From Pelomonas sp. Root405 (lineage in GTDB: Bacteria; Pseudomonadota; Gammaproteobacteria; Burkholderiales; Burkholderiaceae_C): a stretch of 64,000 nt of DNA. This document shows, piece by piece, positions 20,105 through 28,319 of the stretch. The stretch covers positions 1,085,311 to 1,149,310 of the forward strand of contig NZ_LMDU01000001.1 in NCBI RefSeq assembly GCF_001425165.1, given 5' to 3'. Each line of letters opens with the position of its first letter. Position 1 is the first letter of the stretch. The notes beneath the pieces are model-generated. The model had not been told where the DNA came from, ran no database searches, and saw only the letters and a program-made list of their open reading frames with translations. A program made the translations under genes and the position numbers.

Positions 20105-20872
20105 ATGGACATCCGCAAGCTGCAACGCGCCATCGTCGATGGTCTCGAAGACGTCAAGGCCCAGAACATCGTCGTGTTCAATACCGAGCATCTGTCGCCG
20201 CTGTTCGAGCGCGTCATCATCGCGTCGGGCACAAGCAACCGGCAGACCAAGGCCCTGGCGTCCAGCGTGCGTGAAACCGTCAAAGGCCGGGGCATGCAGG
20301 TCATGCGCACCGAGGGCGAGGACAACGGCGAATGGATCATCGTGGACTGCGGCGCCGCCGTCGTGCATGTGATGCAGCCCGCCATCCGCGACTACTACCA
20401 CCTCGAAGAGATTTGGGGCGGCAAGCCGGTCAAGCTCAAGCTGGGCAGCGCCGAAACCAAGCTCGTGAAGGCCTCCGAGGAGCCCGTTGCTGCACCGGTC
20501 AAGACGGCGCGCAAGGCCACGGCTTCCAGGCCGATCACCGCCAAGGCGGCGCCCAAGCCGGCACCTAAACCGGCATTGAAGACGGCATCCAGCGGCACCA
20601 AGAAGGCCGTGCCGTCCGCAGCGGCCAAGAAGGCGGTCGCCAAGAAGGCTGCGGTGGGCACCCAGGCGCCCAAGAAGGGCGTGACCCGCAGCGTGGGCGT
20701 GAAGATGGCCGCACCGGTCAAGACCTTGAAGGTTGGTGCCGGCCAGGGCGTGGGCAAGGCAGCGGCCGCAAAGCGGGCTGCGCCGGCGAAATCGCCCAGC
20801 AGGACCGTCGCCAAGGCCGCCCCGCGCGCCGCCGCCAGGCCAGCCGGCCGCGCGGCCCCCAAGAAGGGCTGA
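20105..20872 (+). CDS. rsfS: Ribosomal silencing factor RsfS with long Lys/Ala-rich tail
   Basis: A 255-residue protein. Residues 1-115 are a complete RsfS domain ([59 protein letters not shown]), which binds L14 of the 50S subunit and blocks subunit joining in stationary phase. RsfS proteins are normally about 105-140 residues. Here a ~135-residue tail follows, with repeated [10 protein letters not shown]-, KPAPKPA- and [10 protein letters not shown]-type units resembling histone H1/AlgP tails. The tail is very basic and probably disordered, so it may bind rRNA or DNA. ATG 20105 follows the nadD stop directly. Confidence 0.92.
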   Translation: MDIRKLQRAIVDGLEDVKAQNIVVFNTEHLSPLFERVIIASGTSNRQTKALASSVRETVKGRGMQVMRTEGEDNGEWIIVDCGAAVVHVMQPAIRDYYHLEEIWGGKPVKLKLGSAETKLVKASEEPVAAPVKTARKATASRPITAKAAPKPAPKPALKTASSGTKKAVPSAAAKKAVAKKAAVGTQAPKKGVTRSVGVKMAAPVKTLKVGAGQGVGKAAAAKRAAPAKSPSRTVAKAAPRAAARPAGRAAPKKG

Positions 20873-21339
20873 TGCGCCTTCTCCTCGTCGCTGTGGGCCT
20901 GCGCCAGCCGGCCTGGGCTGATACCGCCTACGACGACTATGCCAAGCGCTTTCCGCCCGAGCTCAAGCTCGAACTGAAAGTCGTCAAGGCCGAGACGCGG
21001 GGCAGCAAGACGGCTGAGCAGTTGATGGCCGCCGAGGCCGCACGCATCGAGGCGGCCCTGCCGAAAGGTGTGCGCCGCATCGTTCTGGACGAGCGCGGCG
21101 AGCGTCGGACGTCGGTGCAACTGGCCGAGCGGTTGAAGCTGTGGATGAGCGAAGGGCGCGACGCGGCGCTCATTATCGGCGGGCCGGATGGCCTGCACCC
21201 CGACCTGAAGGCCACCGCGGACGAGACGCTGCGCCTGTCGGACCTGACGTTGCCTCACGCCTTCGCCCGCGTGCTGTTGGCCGAAGGCCTGTATCGCGCC
21301 TGGACCGTGACGACCGGCCATCCCTATCACCGTGAATAG
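20872..21339 (+). CDS. rlmH: 23S rRNA (pseudouridine1915-N3)-methyltransferase RlmH
   Basis: A 155-residue SPOUT methyltransferase. The SAM-binding knot contains [13 protein letters not shown], and the C-terminal [20 protein letters not shown] and TGHPYHRE match the family. It uses SAM to methylate pseudouridine 1915 in helix 69 of 23S rRNA, ideally on 70S ribosomes. ATG 20872 shares one base with the rsfS stop. The rsfS-rlmH pairing is widespread. Confidence 0.96.
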   Translation: MRLLLVAVGLRQPAWADTAYDDYAKRFPPELKLELKVVKAETRGSKTAEQLMAAEAARIEAALPKGVRRIVLDERGERRTSVQLAERLKLWMSEGRDAALIIGGPDGLHPDLKATADETLRLSDLTLPHAFARVLLAEGLYRAWTVTTGHPYHRE

Positions 21340-21934
21340 CTTGATCTACCTCGCCTCGCAAAGCCCGCGCCGCAGCCAGCTGCTGGCGCAGCTTGGCGTC
21401 AGGCATGAGTTGCTGCTGCCCGGTGCCGAGGAGGACGCCGAGGCACTGGAGGCGGTCGAGGCCGACGAGGTGCCCGAGACGTATTGCGCCCGCGTCACGG
21501 CCGCCAAGCTCGACGCTGCAATGGCGCGACGTTCCACGCGTGGCCTGGCTGTGGCGCCCATCCTGTGTGCCGACACGACGGTGGCCATCGACGGCCTCAT
21601 CCTCGGCAAGCCCGAGGACGACGCCGATGCGGCGCGCATGCTGGCCCTGATGTCTGGCCGCACGCACCGCGTCATCACGGCCGTCGCCGTGGCCGATGCC
21701 ACGCAGCGCATGGCGAGGCTCAACGTCTCGCAGGTCGAGTTCGCGACGCTGTCTGCCGCTCAGATCGAGCGCTATGTCGCCAGCCGCGAGCCCTTCGGCA
21801 AGGCCGGCGCCTATGCCATTCAGAGCCAGGCAGCGGCCTGGATCGTGAAGATTGCCGGCAGCTACAGCGGCATCATGGGGTTGCCCCTCTTTGAGACGGC
21901 GCAGCTGTTGGAGAAATTCGGCTTTGAGTTTTGA
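21332..21934 (+). CDS. Maf family nucleotide pyrophosphatase (dTTP/UTP-type)
   Basis: A 200-residue Maf protein. Typical elements are [52 protein letters not shown] and [12 protein letters not shown]. It most resembles the E. coli YhdE branch, which hydrolyses dTTP and UTP and helps remove modified nucleotides. It starts at GTG 21332 inside the end of rlmH (8-base overlap). This is the only start that retains the family N-terminus. Confidence 0.9.
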   Translation: MNSLIYLASQSPRRSQLLAQLGVRHELLLPGAEEDAEALEAVEADEVPETYCARVTAAKLDAAMARRSTRGLAVAPILCADTTVAIDGLILGKPEDDADAARMLALMSGRTHRVITAVAVADATQRMARLNVSQVEFATLSAAQIERYVASREPFGKAGAYAIQSQAAAWIVKIAGSYSGIMGLPLFETAQLLEKFGFEF

Positions 21935-21995
21935 CGTCGAGTTCTGATGCGTGCCGCTTCGGCCGGCGGCACGCATCAGCATTCAAAGGTTCGCG

Positions 21996-23483
21996 ATGGA
22001 AGACATCCTGATCAACTGGTCACCGCAGGAGACGCGGGTGGCCGTGGTCGAGAACGGCGCCGTGCAGGAGCTGCACATCGAGCGCACCCTGGAACGGGGC
22101 CTGGTGGGCAACGTCTATCTCGGCAAAGTCGTGCGTGTGCTGCCCGGCATGCAGTCCGCCTTCATCGACATCGGCCTGGAGCGCGCCGCCTTCCTGCATG
22201 TGGCCGACCTGCACAGCGCCTCGCAGTTCGGCCATGGCCGCCACGCGCAGAGCCCGGACACGCCGCCGACGCCCATCGAGCGCCTGGTTTTCGAGGGGCA
22301 GCCGCTGACGGTGCAGGTCATCAAGGACCCTATTGGCACCAAGGGCGCCCGCCTGTCCAGCCAGATCAGCATCGCCGGCCGCATGCTGGTCTACCTGCCG
22401 CAGGACGAGCACATTGGCATCAGCCAGAAGATCGGCTCGCCCGAGGCGCGCGAGGCACTGCGTGCGCGCATGGTGACGCTGGTGGGCACCAAGGAGCAGG
22501 GCGGCGGTGGCGGCTTTATCCTGCGCACGAATGCCGAAGATGCCAGCGATGAAGAGCTGGCTGCCGACATCGCCTATTTGCGCAAGACCTGGCAACAGAT
22601 CCGTGCGAAGGCGCTGACGACGCCGTCGGCCAACCTGCTGCACCAGGACCTCAGCCTCGTCGAGCGCGTGCTGCGCGACTTGACGACCGAGCGCACCGGC
22701 TCCATCCGCATCGACTCCAAGATGCAGTACGACGTGCTGCGCGAGTTTGGCGAGACCTTCATGCCGGCCGCCACCGCCAAGCTGGAGCATTACCGCGGCG
22801 AGCGGCCGATCTTCGACCTGTGCAATGTCGATGCCGAGATTGCGCGCGCGCTGCAGCGCAAGGTCGAGCTGAAGTCCGGCGGCTCCCTCGTGTTCGACCA
22901 GACCGAGGCGATGACCACCATCGACGTCAACACGGGTGGCTTCGTCGGCGCCAAGAATTTCGACGACACCATCTTCAAGACCAACCTCGAAGCGGCGGGC
23001 TCCATTGCGCGCCAGCTGCGCCTGCGCAACCTGGGCGGCATCATCATCGTTGACTTCATCGACATGACGCGCGAGGAGCACAAGACGGCGGTGTTGGCCG
23101 AGTTCCGCAAGCAACTGGGCCGCGACCGCACCAAGGTCACCGTTGGCGGCTTCACGCAACTGGGCCTGGTCGAGATGACGAGGAAGCGCACGCGCGAGTC
23201 CCTGTCGCGCATGCTGTGCGAACCCTGCCCCACCTGCGAGGGCCGCGGCCAGGTGAAGACGGCCCGCTCCGTCTGCTACGACATCCTGCGCGAGATCCTG
23301 CGTGAAGCGCGCCAGTTCTCGCCGCGGGAGTTCCGCGTGGTGGCGGCGGCCAATGTCGTCGAGATGATGCTCGATGAAGAGAGCGCCCACTTGGCGGGAC
23401 TGTCCGACTTCATCGGCAAGCCGATCTCGCTGACCGCCGAGCCGACCAACCAGACCGAGCACTACGACATCGTGCTGCTTTGA
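21996..23483 (+). CDS. rng: Ribonuclease G
   Basis: A 495-residue RNase E/G-family endonuclease. An S1-like domain near the N-terminus (LVGNVYLGKVVRVLPGMQSAFIDIG) is followed by the catalytic domain with DQTEAMTTIDVNTGGFVG and IIIVDFIDM, and the zinc-link CEPCPTC. Its length and lack of a long C-terminal scaffold fit RNase G, which matures the 16S rRNA 5' end and trims mRNAs. ATG 21996 gives the family start MEDILINW. It closes the plus-strand housekeeping run. Confidence 0.94.
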   Translation: MEDILINWSPQETRVAVVENGAVQELHIERTLERGLVGNVYLGKVVRVLPGMQSAFIDIGLERAAFLHVADLHSASQFGHGRHAQSPDTPPTPIERLVFEGQPLTVQVIKDPIGTKGARLSSQISIAGRMLVYLPQDEHIGISQKIGSPEAREALRARMVTLVGTKEQGGGGGFILRTNAEDASDEELAADIAYLRKTWQQIRAKALTTPSANLLHQDLSLVERVLRDLTTERTGSIRIDSKMQYDVLREFGETFMPAATAKLEHYRGERPIFDLCNVDAEIARALQRKVELKSGGSLVFDQTEAMTTIDVNTGGFVGAKNFDDTIFKTNLEAAGSIARQLRLRNLGGIIIVDFIDMTREEHKTAVLAEFRKQLGRDRTKVTVGGFTQLGLVEMTRKRTRESLSRMLCEPCPTCEGRGQVKTARSVCYDILREILREARQFSPREFRVVAAANVVEMMLDEESAHLAGLSDFIGKPISLTAEPTNQTEHYDIVLL

Positions 23484-23560
23484 GCCGTTCCGGCGGTGCC
23501 AGCAGCGACGCGGTCTTGTCTGACGTTACAAGTTGCGCCGCTGCGGCAAAATCGCGCGCC

Positions 23561-24844
23561 ATGCTCGATTCCGTTTCCCGCCGCCTCAGCCTCGCCGCCC
23601 TTGCCGCATTCGGCGCCAGTCTCGCTGGTACCACGCTCGCCCAGGTCCGCATCGACATCTCCGGCGTGGGTGGCACCCGTGTGCCGGTGGCCATCGTCGA
23701 CTTCCGCGACGAAGCCAAATCGCCTCAGCCCATCGCCGCCATCGTGCGGGCTGACCTGGAGCGCAGCGGCCAGTTCCGCAGCGTCGACGCGCCCGCGGGC
23801 CTCAACGAGAGCAGCAGCCCGGCGTGGGCGGAGTGGCGGGGGCGCCAGGCCGATGCGCTGGCCGCAGGGTCGGTCACTCGCCTTGCCGATGGCCGGCTCG
23901 ACATCCGCTTCAAGCTCTGGGATGTTGTCAAGGGCACCGAGCTGGTGGGCGAGGCGCATGCCGTCCATCCGGACGACGCGCGACTCGCGGCCCACCGCAT
24001 CGCCGACACCATCTACCAAAAGCTGACCGGCGAGCGCGGCGTGTTCGCCACGCGCATGGCCTATGTCACCAAGGCCGGCCCGCGCTACAGCCTGGTCATC
24101 GCCGATGCCGACGGTGAAGCCGCCAAGGTCGCGTTGACCAGCCCCGAGCCGATCATCTCGCCCGCCTGGGCGCCGAATGGCCGCGAGCTGGCCTATGTCA
24201 GCTTCGAAAGCCGCAAGGCCACCGTGCGCATCCAGGACGTGCAGACCGGCGGTCGCCGCGTGCTGGCCGACTTCAAGGGCACCAACAGCGCGCCGGCCTG
24301 GTCGCCCGACGGCCAGCAGCTCGTGCTCAGCCTGTCGCGCGACGGCGGCACGCAGCTCTTCGTCATCAACCGCGATGGCTCAGGCCTGCGCCGCTTGACC
24401 CAGAGTGGCTCCATCGATACCGAGGCGACCTATGCGCCGGATGGCAGCAAGATCTACTTCGTCAGTGACCGCGGTGGCGGCCCGCAGATCTACCGCATGC
24501 CCGCCAGCGGTGGGGCGGCCGAGCGCGTGACTTTCAACGGCAGCTACAACATCAGTCCCGCCGTCAGCCCCGACGGTCGGACACTGGCCTACATCACGCG
24601 GTCAGGCGGCGCCTTCCGCTTGTCCGTGATGGACCTCGCCACCGGCCAAACCCAGCAGATCAGCGAAGCCAACGACGACGAAAGCCCGGCCTTCGCGCCC
24701 AACGGCAAGCTCATCGTCTATGCCAGCCGCGCCGGCGGCAAGGAGGTGCTGATGACGACAACGCTCGACGGCAAGATCAAGACGCCGCTACTGGTCACCC
24801 TGGTGGAAGTTCGCGAACCCACTTGGGGTCCATTTACGCGCTAG
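23561..24844 (+). CDS. tolB: Tol-Pal system periplasmic protein TolB
   Basis: A 427-residue periplasmic protein with a signal peptide (about 1-28, ending TTLAQ). It has an N-terminal TolB domain (VAIVDFRDEA, IVRADLERSGQF) and a C-terminal WD40-like six-bladed propeller with repeated AWSPDGQ-, TYAPDGSKIYF- and AVSPDGRTLAY-type blades. It links Pal with TolA and helps constrict the outer membrane at division. ATG 23561 is chosen at the signal peptide. tolQ, tolR and tolA are not upstream; rng is. Confidence 0.94.
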   Translation: MLDSVSRRLSLAALAAFGASLAGTTLAQVRIDISGVGGTRVPVAIVDFRDEAKSPQPIAAIVRADLERSGQFRSVDAPAGLNESSSPAWAEWRGRQADALAAGSVTRLADGRLDIRFKLWDVVKGTELVGEAHAVHPDDARLAAHRIADTIYQKLTGERGVFATRMAYVTKAGPRYSLVIADADGEAAKVALTSPEPIISPAWAPNGRELAYVSFESRKATVRIQDVQTGGRRVLADFKGTNSAPAWSPDGQQLVLSLSRDGGTQLFVINRDGSGLRRLTQSGSIDTEATYAPDGSKIYFVSDRGGGPQIYRMPASGGAAERVTFNGSYNISPAVSPDGRTLAYITRSGGAFRLSVMDLATGQTQQISEANDDESPAFAPNGKLIVYASRAGGKEVLMTTTLDGKIKTPLLVTLVEVREPTWGPFTR

Positions 24845-24943
24845 TAACTTGATGTTTCGCCCCATGTTGGACAATGGCGGGCTTGCACCGCTGTCTGCCG
24901 TGCCTCTGTTTCTTGCCCCCCGTCTGTTGTGGAGACTATTCGA

Positions 24944-25483
24944 ATGAAACTGACCCGCTTTGCGTTCACCCTGATTGCCGCAGCTGCCTTGGCTGGCTGC
25001 GGTTCCGCTGTCAAGCTCGACGAGCCGGCACCGGTCGAGACGCGTCAACCTGCGACGCCGCCGGTGACCACGACGCAGCAGCCGGCCGAGCCTGCCGTGA
25101 CCACCGTGCCGACGGTCGACCTGTTCACCCAGCTCACGCAGGAAGTCAACAGCAGCGGCAAGCGCGTCGTCTACTTCGACTACGACAGCGACGTCGTCAA
25201 GGAAGAGTACCGCCCGCTGGTTGAACTGCACGCCAAGCGCCTCAACGCCAACAAGCGCGCCGCGCTGAACCTGGAAGGCCACACCGACGAGCGCGGCGGC
25301 CGTGAGTACAACCTGGCTCTGGGCCAGCGCCGCGCTGAAGCCGTCGCCAAGTCGCTCACACTGCTGGGCGTCGGTGCCGCTCAAGTCGAAGCCGTCAGCT
25401 TCGGCAAGGAGCGCCCGGCCGCGCAAGGTGGTGGCGAAGAAGTCTGGGCCAAGAACCGTCGCGTCGAGCTCAAGGACAAGTGA
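24944..25483 (+). CDS. pal: Peptidoglycan-associated lipoprotein Pal
   Basis: A 179-residue outer-membrane lipoprotein. The lipobox is LAGC with lipidated Cys19. After a Pro/Thr-rich linker, the OmpA-like domain (about 70-179) carries VYFDYDSDVVKEEYRPL and the peptidoglycan-binding segment LEGHTDERGGREYNLALGQR. It anchors the outer membrane to peptidoglycan and binds TolB. About 100 bases separate it from tolB, enough for its own promoter. Its stop overlaps the cpoB ATG by one base. Confidence 0.96.
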   Translation: MKLTRFAFTLIAAAALAGCGSAVKLDEPAPVETRQPATPPVTTTQQPAEPAVTTVPTVDLFTQLTQEVNSSGKRVVYFDYDSDVVKEEYRPLVELHAKRLNANKRAALNLEGHTDERGGREYNLALGQRRAEAVAKSLTLLGVGAAQVEAVSFGKERPAAQGGGEEVWAKNRRVELKDK

Positions 25484-26253
25484 TGCGTCTGTCGCTGTTG
25501 GCGCTCTTCGTGGGCGCCCTGTTCGCGCAGCCGGCCGCTGCCGGCCTGTTCGAGGATGACGAAGCCCGCAAGGCCATCATCGAACTGCGCGCCAAGGTGC
25601 AGGCCAACGAGGACGTGGCCAAGCAGCGGGCAGACCAGCTCAATGCCCTGGTTCAGGACCAACTCCAGCCGCTGCGCCGCAGCATGCTGGACCTGAACGG
25701 CCAGATTGACGTCCTGCGTGCCGAGATCGCCAAGCTGCGTGGCGCCAACGAGCAACTGGCCCGCGACTTGGCCGACACCCAGCGCAAGCTGGCCGATCAG
25801 TCGCAGTCCGTCGAAGCGCGCTTCAAGCCGCTTGAGCCGCAAAAGGTTGCCCTCGATGGTCGCGAGTTCCAGGTTGGGCCGGACGAGCGCAACCAGTACG
25901 AAGCCGCCATCGGTCTGGTACGCCGCGGCGACTTCGCCGAGGCGGTTGCCGCGTTGAATGCGTTCCTGAAGCGTTACCCCGCCAGCGGCTACACCGACTC
26001 GGTGCGCTTCTGGCTTGGCAATGCACAGTACGGCAAGCGCGACTACAAGGACGCCATCGCGACTTTCAAAGCCTTCATCGCCGGCAATGCCGACCACCCG
26101 CGCGCCGGGGAAGCGCTGCTCGCATTGGCTAACTGCCAGATCGAGCTGAAGGACAACCGGGGTGCGCGCCGGAGCCTTGAGGATCTCATCAAGGCCTACC
26201 CCGGTACCGAGGCCGCTCAGGCCGGTAAAGAGCGCCTCGCAGCTCTGCGCTGA
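25483..26253 (+). CDS. cpoB: Cell division coordinator CpoB (YbgF)
   Basis: A 256-residue periplasmic protein. A signal peptide (1-21, ending PAAAG) is followed by an N-terminal coiled coil (roughly 25-115, heptads through QRADQLNALVQDQLQPLRRS) and TPR repeats in the C-terminal half (EAAIGLVRRGDFAEAVAALN, ALLALANCQIELKDN). It couples peptidoglycan synthesis with Tol-driven outer-membrane constriction. ATG 25483 shares one base with the pal stop. Confidence 0.93.
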   Translation: MRLSLLALFVGALFAQPAAAGLFEDDEARKAIIELRAKVQANEDVAKQRADQLNALVQDQLQPLRRSMLDLNGQIDVLRAEIAKLRGANEQLARDLADTQRKLADQSQSVEARFKPLEPQKVALDGREFQVGPDERNQYEAAIGLVRRGDFAEAVAALNAFLKRYPASGYTDSVRFWLGNAQYGKRDYKDAIATFKAFIAGNADHPRAGEALLALANCQIELKDNRGARRSLEDLIKAYPGTEAAQAGKERLAALR

Positions 26254-27044
26254 TGACAGGTCAGCTCGATGCTGATCTGGAGCGCCGCTTCGGCGGCCTG
26301 CGTCGGCTGCACGGCGACGCCGCCTACCAGCGTCTGCGCACCGCGCGATTCGCAGTCGTTGGCCTTGGCGGCGTCGGTTCCTGGGCCGTCGAGGCACTCG
26401 CGCGCTGCGGTGCGGCCGAGCTGACGCTGATCGATCTCGATCAGGTTTCCGAATCCAACATCAACCGCCAGATCCAGGCGCTCGGCTCCACCGTCGGCAT
26501 GGCCAAGGCTGAGGCGCTGCGTCAACGCATCGCTGACATTCACCCGGACTGCGCGGTGCGCGTCATCGAGGAATTTGTGGAGCCGGACAACTGGCCAGCG
26601 CTGGTCGGCGGCGTCGAATTCGACGGCCTCATCGACTGCTGCGACCAAGTTCGTGCCAAGGCCACGCTGGCCGCCTGGGCCACATCGCAAGGCCTGCCTT
26701 TCGTGACCGTGGGTGCCGCCGGCGGCAAGCGCGAGCCGCATCGGGTTCAACTCGACGACCTTGCCGAAACCACGCACGACCCGCTGCTTGCTTCGCTTCG
26801 GCAGCGCCTGCGCAAGCACCACGGCGCGCCGCGTGTCGCCAAGATGGGCGTGGCCTGCGTCTACTCGCGCGAGCCGGTGCATCTGCCTGCGCAGGAAGCA
26901 GGCGAGGCCTGCGATATTGACGGCAGCCTGAACTGCCACGGTTATGGGTCGAGCGTCGCGGTGACGGCGACTTTCGGTTTGTGCGCCGCCGCAGAGCTGC
27001 AGCGGCTGCATGTTGAGCGCACTCAAACAAAAGTCGATCAGTAA
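26253..27044 (+). CDS. tcdA: tRNA threonylcarbamoyladenosine dehydratase
   Basis: A 263-residue E1-like (ThiF/MoeB-fold) enzyme that uses ATP to cyclise t6A37 to ct6A in ANN-decoding tRNAs. The nucleotide-binding motif is GLGGVGSWAVEALARCG, followed by TLIDLDQVSESNINRQ and DCCDQVRAKATLA. ATG 26253 shares one base with the cpoB stop. Two tRNA-Lys genes follow directly; tRNA-Lys(UUU) carries t6A-type modification, an apt neighbour although probably a coincidence. Confidence 0.93.
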   Translation: MTGQLDADLERRFGGLRRLHGDAAYQRLRTARFAVVGLGGVGSWAVEALARCGAAELTLIDLDQVSESNINRQIQALGSTVGMAKAEALRQRIADIHPDCAVRVIEEFVEPDNWPALVGGVEFDGLIDCCDQVRAKATLAAWATSQGLPFVTVGAAGGKREPHRVQLDDLAETTHDPLLASLRQRLRKHHGAPRVAKMGVACVYSREPVHLPAQEAGEACDIDGSLNCHGYGSSVAVTATFGLCAAAELQRLHVERTQTKVDQ

Positions 27045-27056
27045 CAGCAGAAAATC

Positions 27057-27086
27057 TTGCAGAGAATCAAAAAAGCTGCCTACAAT
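27057..27086 (+). promoter_or_regulatory. Promoter of tRNA-Lys(TTT)
   Basis: TTGCAG (27057-27062) and TACAAT (27081-27086) are separated by 18 bases and fit a sigma-70 promoter. A start near 27093 would give a short 5' leader before the tRNA at 27106. The spacer is A-rich. Confidence 0.6.
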
Positions 27087-27105
27087 GGCGGGCTCTGCTT
27101 GACAC

Positions 27106-27181
27106 GGGACGTTAGCTCAGTCGGTAGAGCAGCGGACTTTTAATCCGTTGGTCGCAGGTTCGAATCCTGCACGTCCCACCA
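27106..27181 (+). tRNA. tRNA-Lys (anticodon TTT)
   Basis: A 76-base cloverleaf including an encoded CCA. The acceptor arms GGGACGT/ACGTCCC pair fully. The anticodon loop CTTTTAA gives TTT, and the T arm is GCAGG-TTCGAAT-CCTGC. It is preceded by a good promoter. Decodes AAA/AAG. Confidence 0.97.
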
Positions 27182-27214
27182 GGTTTTCCAGCGCTGATTC
27201 GACGGAATCGACGC

Positions 27215-27220
27215 TACAAT
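27215..27220 (+). promoter_or_regulatory. Possible -10 element of the second tRNA-Lys gene
   Basis: TACAAT recurs 35 bases before the second tRNA, the same hexamer as in the first tRNA promoter. No convincing -35 hexamer stands at the right distance, so the two tRNAs may be co-transcribed from the upstream promoter. Confidence 0.3.
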
Positions 27221-27254
27221 TACTGGCTTAGCTCGGTCTCACCGAGTTGAATCA

Positions 27255-27330
27255 GGGCTCTTAGCTCAGTTGGTAGAGCAGCGGACTCTTAATCCGTAGG
27301 TCGAGTGTTCGAGTCACTCAGGGCCCACCA
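27255..27330 (+). tRNA. tRNA-Lys (anticodon CTT)
   Basis: A 76-base cloverleaf with encoded CCA. Acceptor GGGCTCT pairs with AGGGCCC (one G-U). The loop CTCTTAA gives anticodon CTT, and the T arm is GAGTG-TTCGAGT-CACTC. Its D and anticodon arms are almost identical to the tRNA 73 bases upstream, so the two isoacceptors probably arose by duplication. Confidence 0.97.
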
Positions 27331-27345
27331 AATTTAAGAAGCAAC

Positions 27346-27381
27346 AGGCACTTAGCGCTTTTCAGCTGCTAGGTGCCTTTT
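27346..27381 (+). terminator. Rho-independent terminator after the tRNA-Lys pair
   Basis: AGGCACTTAGC (27346-27356) pairs with GCTAGGTGCCT (27368-27378) through 11 pairs, one of them G-U, with an 11-base loop and then TTTT. It ends the tRNA transcript just before the convergent GH19 gene. Confidence 0.8.
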
Positions 27382-27426
27382 GCTTTGCACGCCTGAGAAG
27401 CGCTCGTGATAGTCGCTCGTCGGGCG

Positions 27427-28215
27427 TCAGAGCACCAACAGCGCCTTTGCGCGAGCCAGATGCTCAAGGCGATCGTCCAACCCGTTGTAGCCACCATTGA
27501 TCCGCTTGGTGACCGCCTTGGCGTCGTCGGCGTCGGCCAGCGGGCCGATCTTGCGTGACTGCCAGAACCAGCAAGCGACATCGACGCAGGCGAACGGGTC
27601 CAGCGCCACGCGCGTGGGGTCGCTGATGTAGTCGACGCCCGTATGGCGGCTGTACTGCGTGTAGTTGGCGCGGCCGGTCAGCTGAATCAGGCCTCGTCCC
27701 TTGAACCGTGGGCCATCGCCGGGTTCGCTGTTGCCGAGGTCCGTGCGGCCGTTGTAGGCGCTGCCATCGGCGAGCTCTTCGGCGTACAGCAGCGACCCGG
27801 ACTCATGGGCAAGCTGGGCGATGAAATGCGCGATCTGCCGCGGTGTATCGATGCCGTAGCGGGTCATGCCCTGAACCAGGGGCTCGTAGTAGAGTTCAAT
27901 GCGCTTTTGCATGGCGCGCGGCATCACGACCGTGAGCTTCTCTTTCGTCGGACCCGGGGGCAGCCCCGATAGCAGCCGGGCCATCGTGGCATCACCGGGG
28001 GCCACCAGACCATCCGACTCCGGCAGTCCCATCGCGCGGGTTTCAAAGGCGCGGATCGCATCAATCGTGCTCGGCCCGATGCGCCCGTCCACTTCCAGCT
28101 TCCGGTGCGAGTCGCTGCTCCAAGCTTCGCTGTTGAGGTTCAGCAGCACCTGGATGATGCGGACATCCGCCACATCATTGCGGGCACCCAATCCGACGCT
28201 TTTCGTGATGCACAT
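27427..28215 (-). CDS. GH19 chitinase/endolysin-like protein with peptidoglycan-binding domain
   Basis: A 262-residue protein without a signal peptide. The N-terminal ~85 residues form a peptidoglycan-binding-type three-helix domain (VRIIQVLLNLNS, LEVDGRIGPSTIDAIRAFE). The C-terminal part is GH19/lysozyme-like: IAHFIAQLAHESGSLLYAEE with the catalytic Glu in AHES, then GRGLIQLTGRANYTQYS and RINGGYNGL. Such proteins cleave peptidoglycan and occur as phage endolysins, T6SS cargo or cell-wall enzymes. No holin, spanin or phage gene is adjacent. ATG 28215 begins MCITKSVGLGA, right before the binding domain. It sits beside tRNA-Lys genes, a common phage integration site. Confidence 0.85.
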   Translation of the reverse strand: MCITKSVGLGARNDVADVRIIQVLLNLNSEAWSSDSHRKLEVDGRIGPSTIDAIRAFETRAMGLPESDGLVAPGDATMARLLSGLPPGPTKEKLTVVMPRAMQKRIELYYEPLVQGMTRYGIDTPRQIAHFIAQLAHESGSLLYAEELADGSAYNGRTDLGNSEPGDGPRFKGRGLIQLTGRANYTQYSRHTGVDYISDPTRVALDPFACVDVACWFWQSRKIGPLADADDAKAVTKRINGGYNGLDDRLEHLARAKALLVL

Positions 28216-28319
28216 GGCGGCTCGTCCTTGACGGTTGACACAACCGCCGACGTTAGGCCGAGGTTCCCGGCCGCGAATCCCCAATCGGCATGAGGCGCGG
28301 CGCCCGCGCCGTCAAGGCG

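Noticed and set aside
27106-28215. Integrated prophage at the tRNA-Lys genes
   Set aside because: Only one lysin-like gene is present; no integrase, structural genes or duplicated tRNA 3' end are visible.
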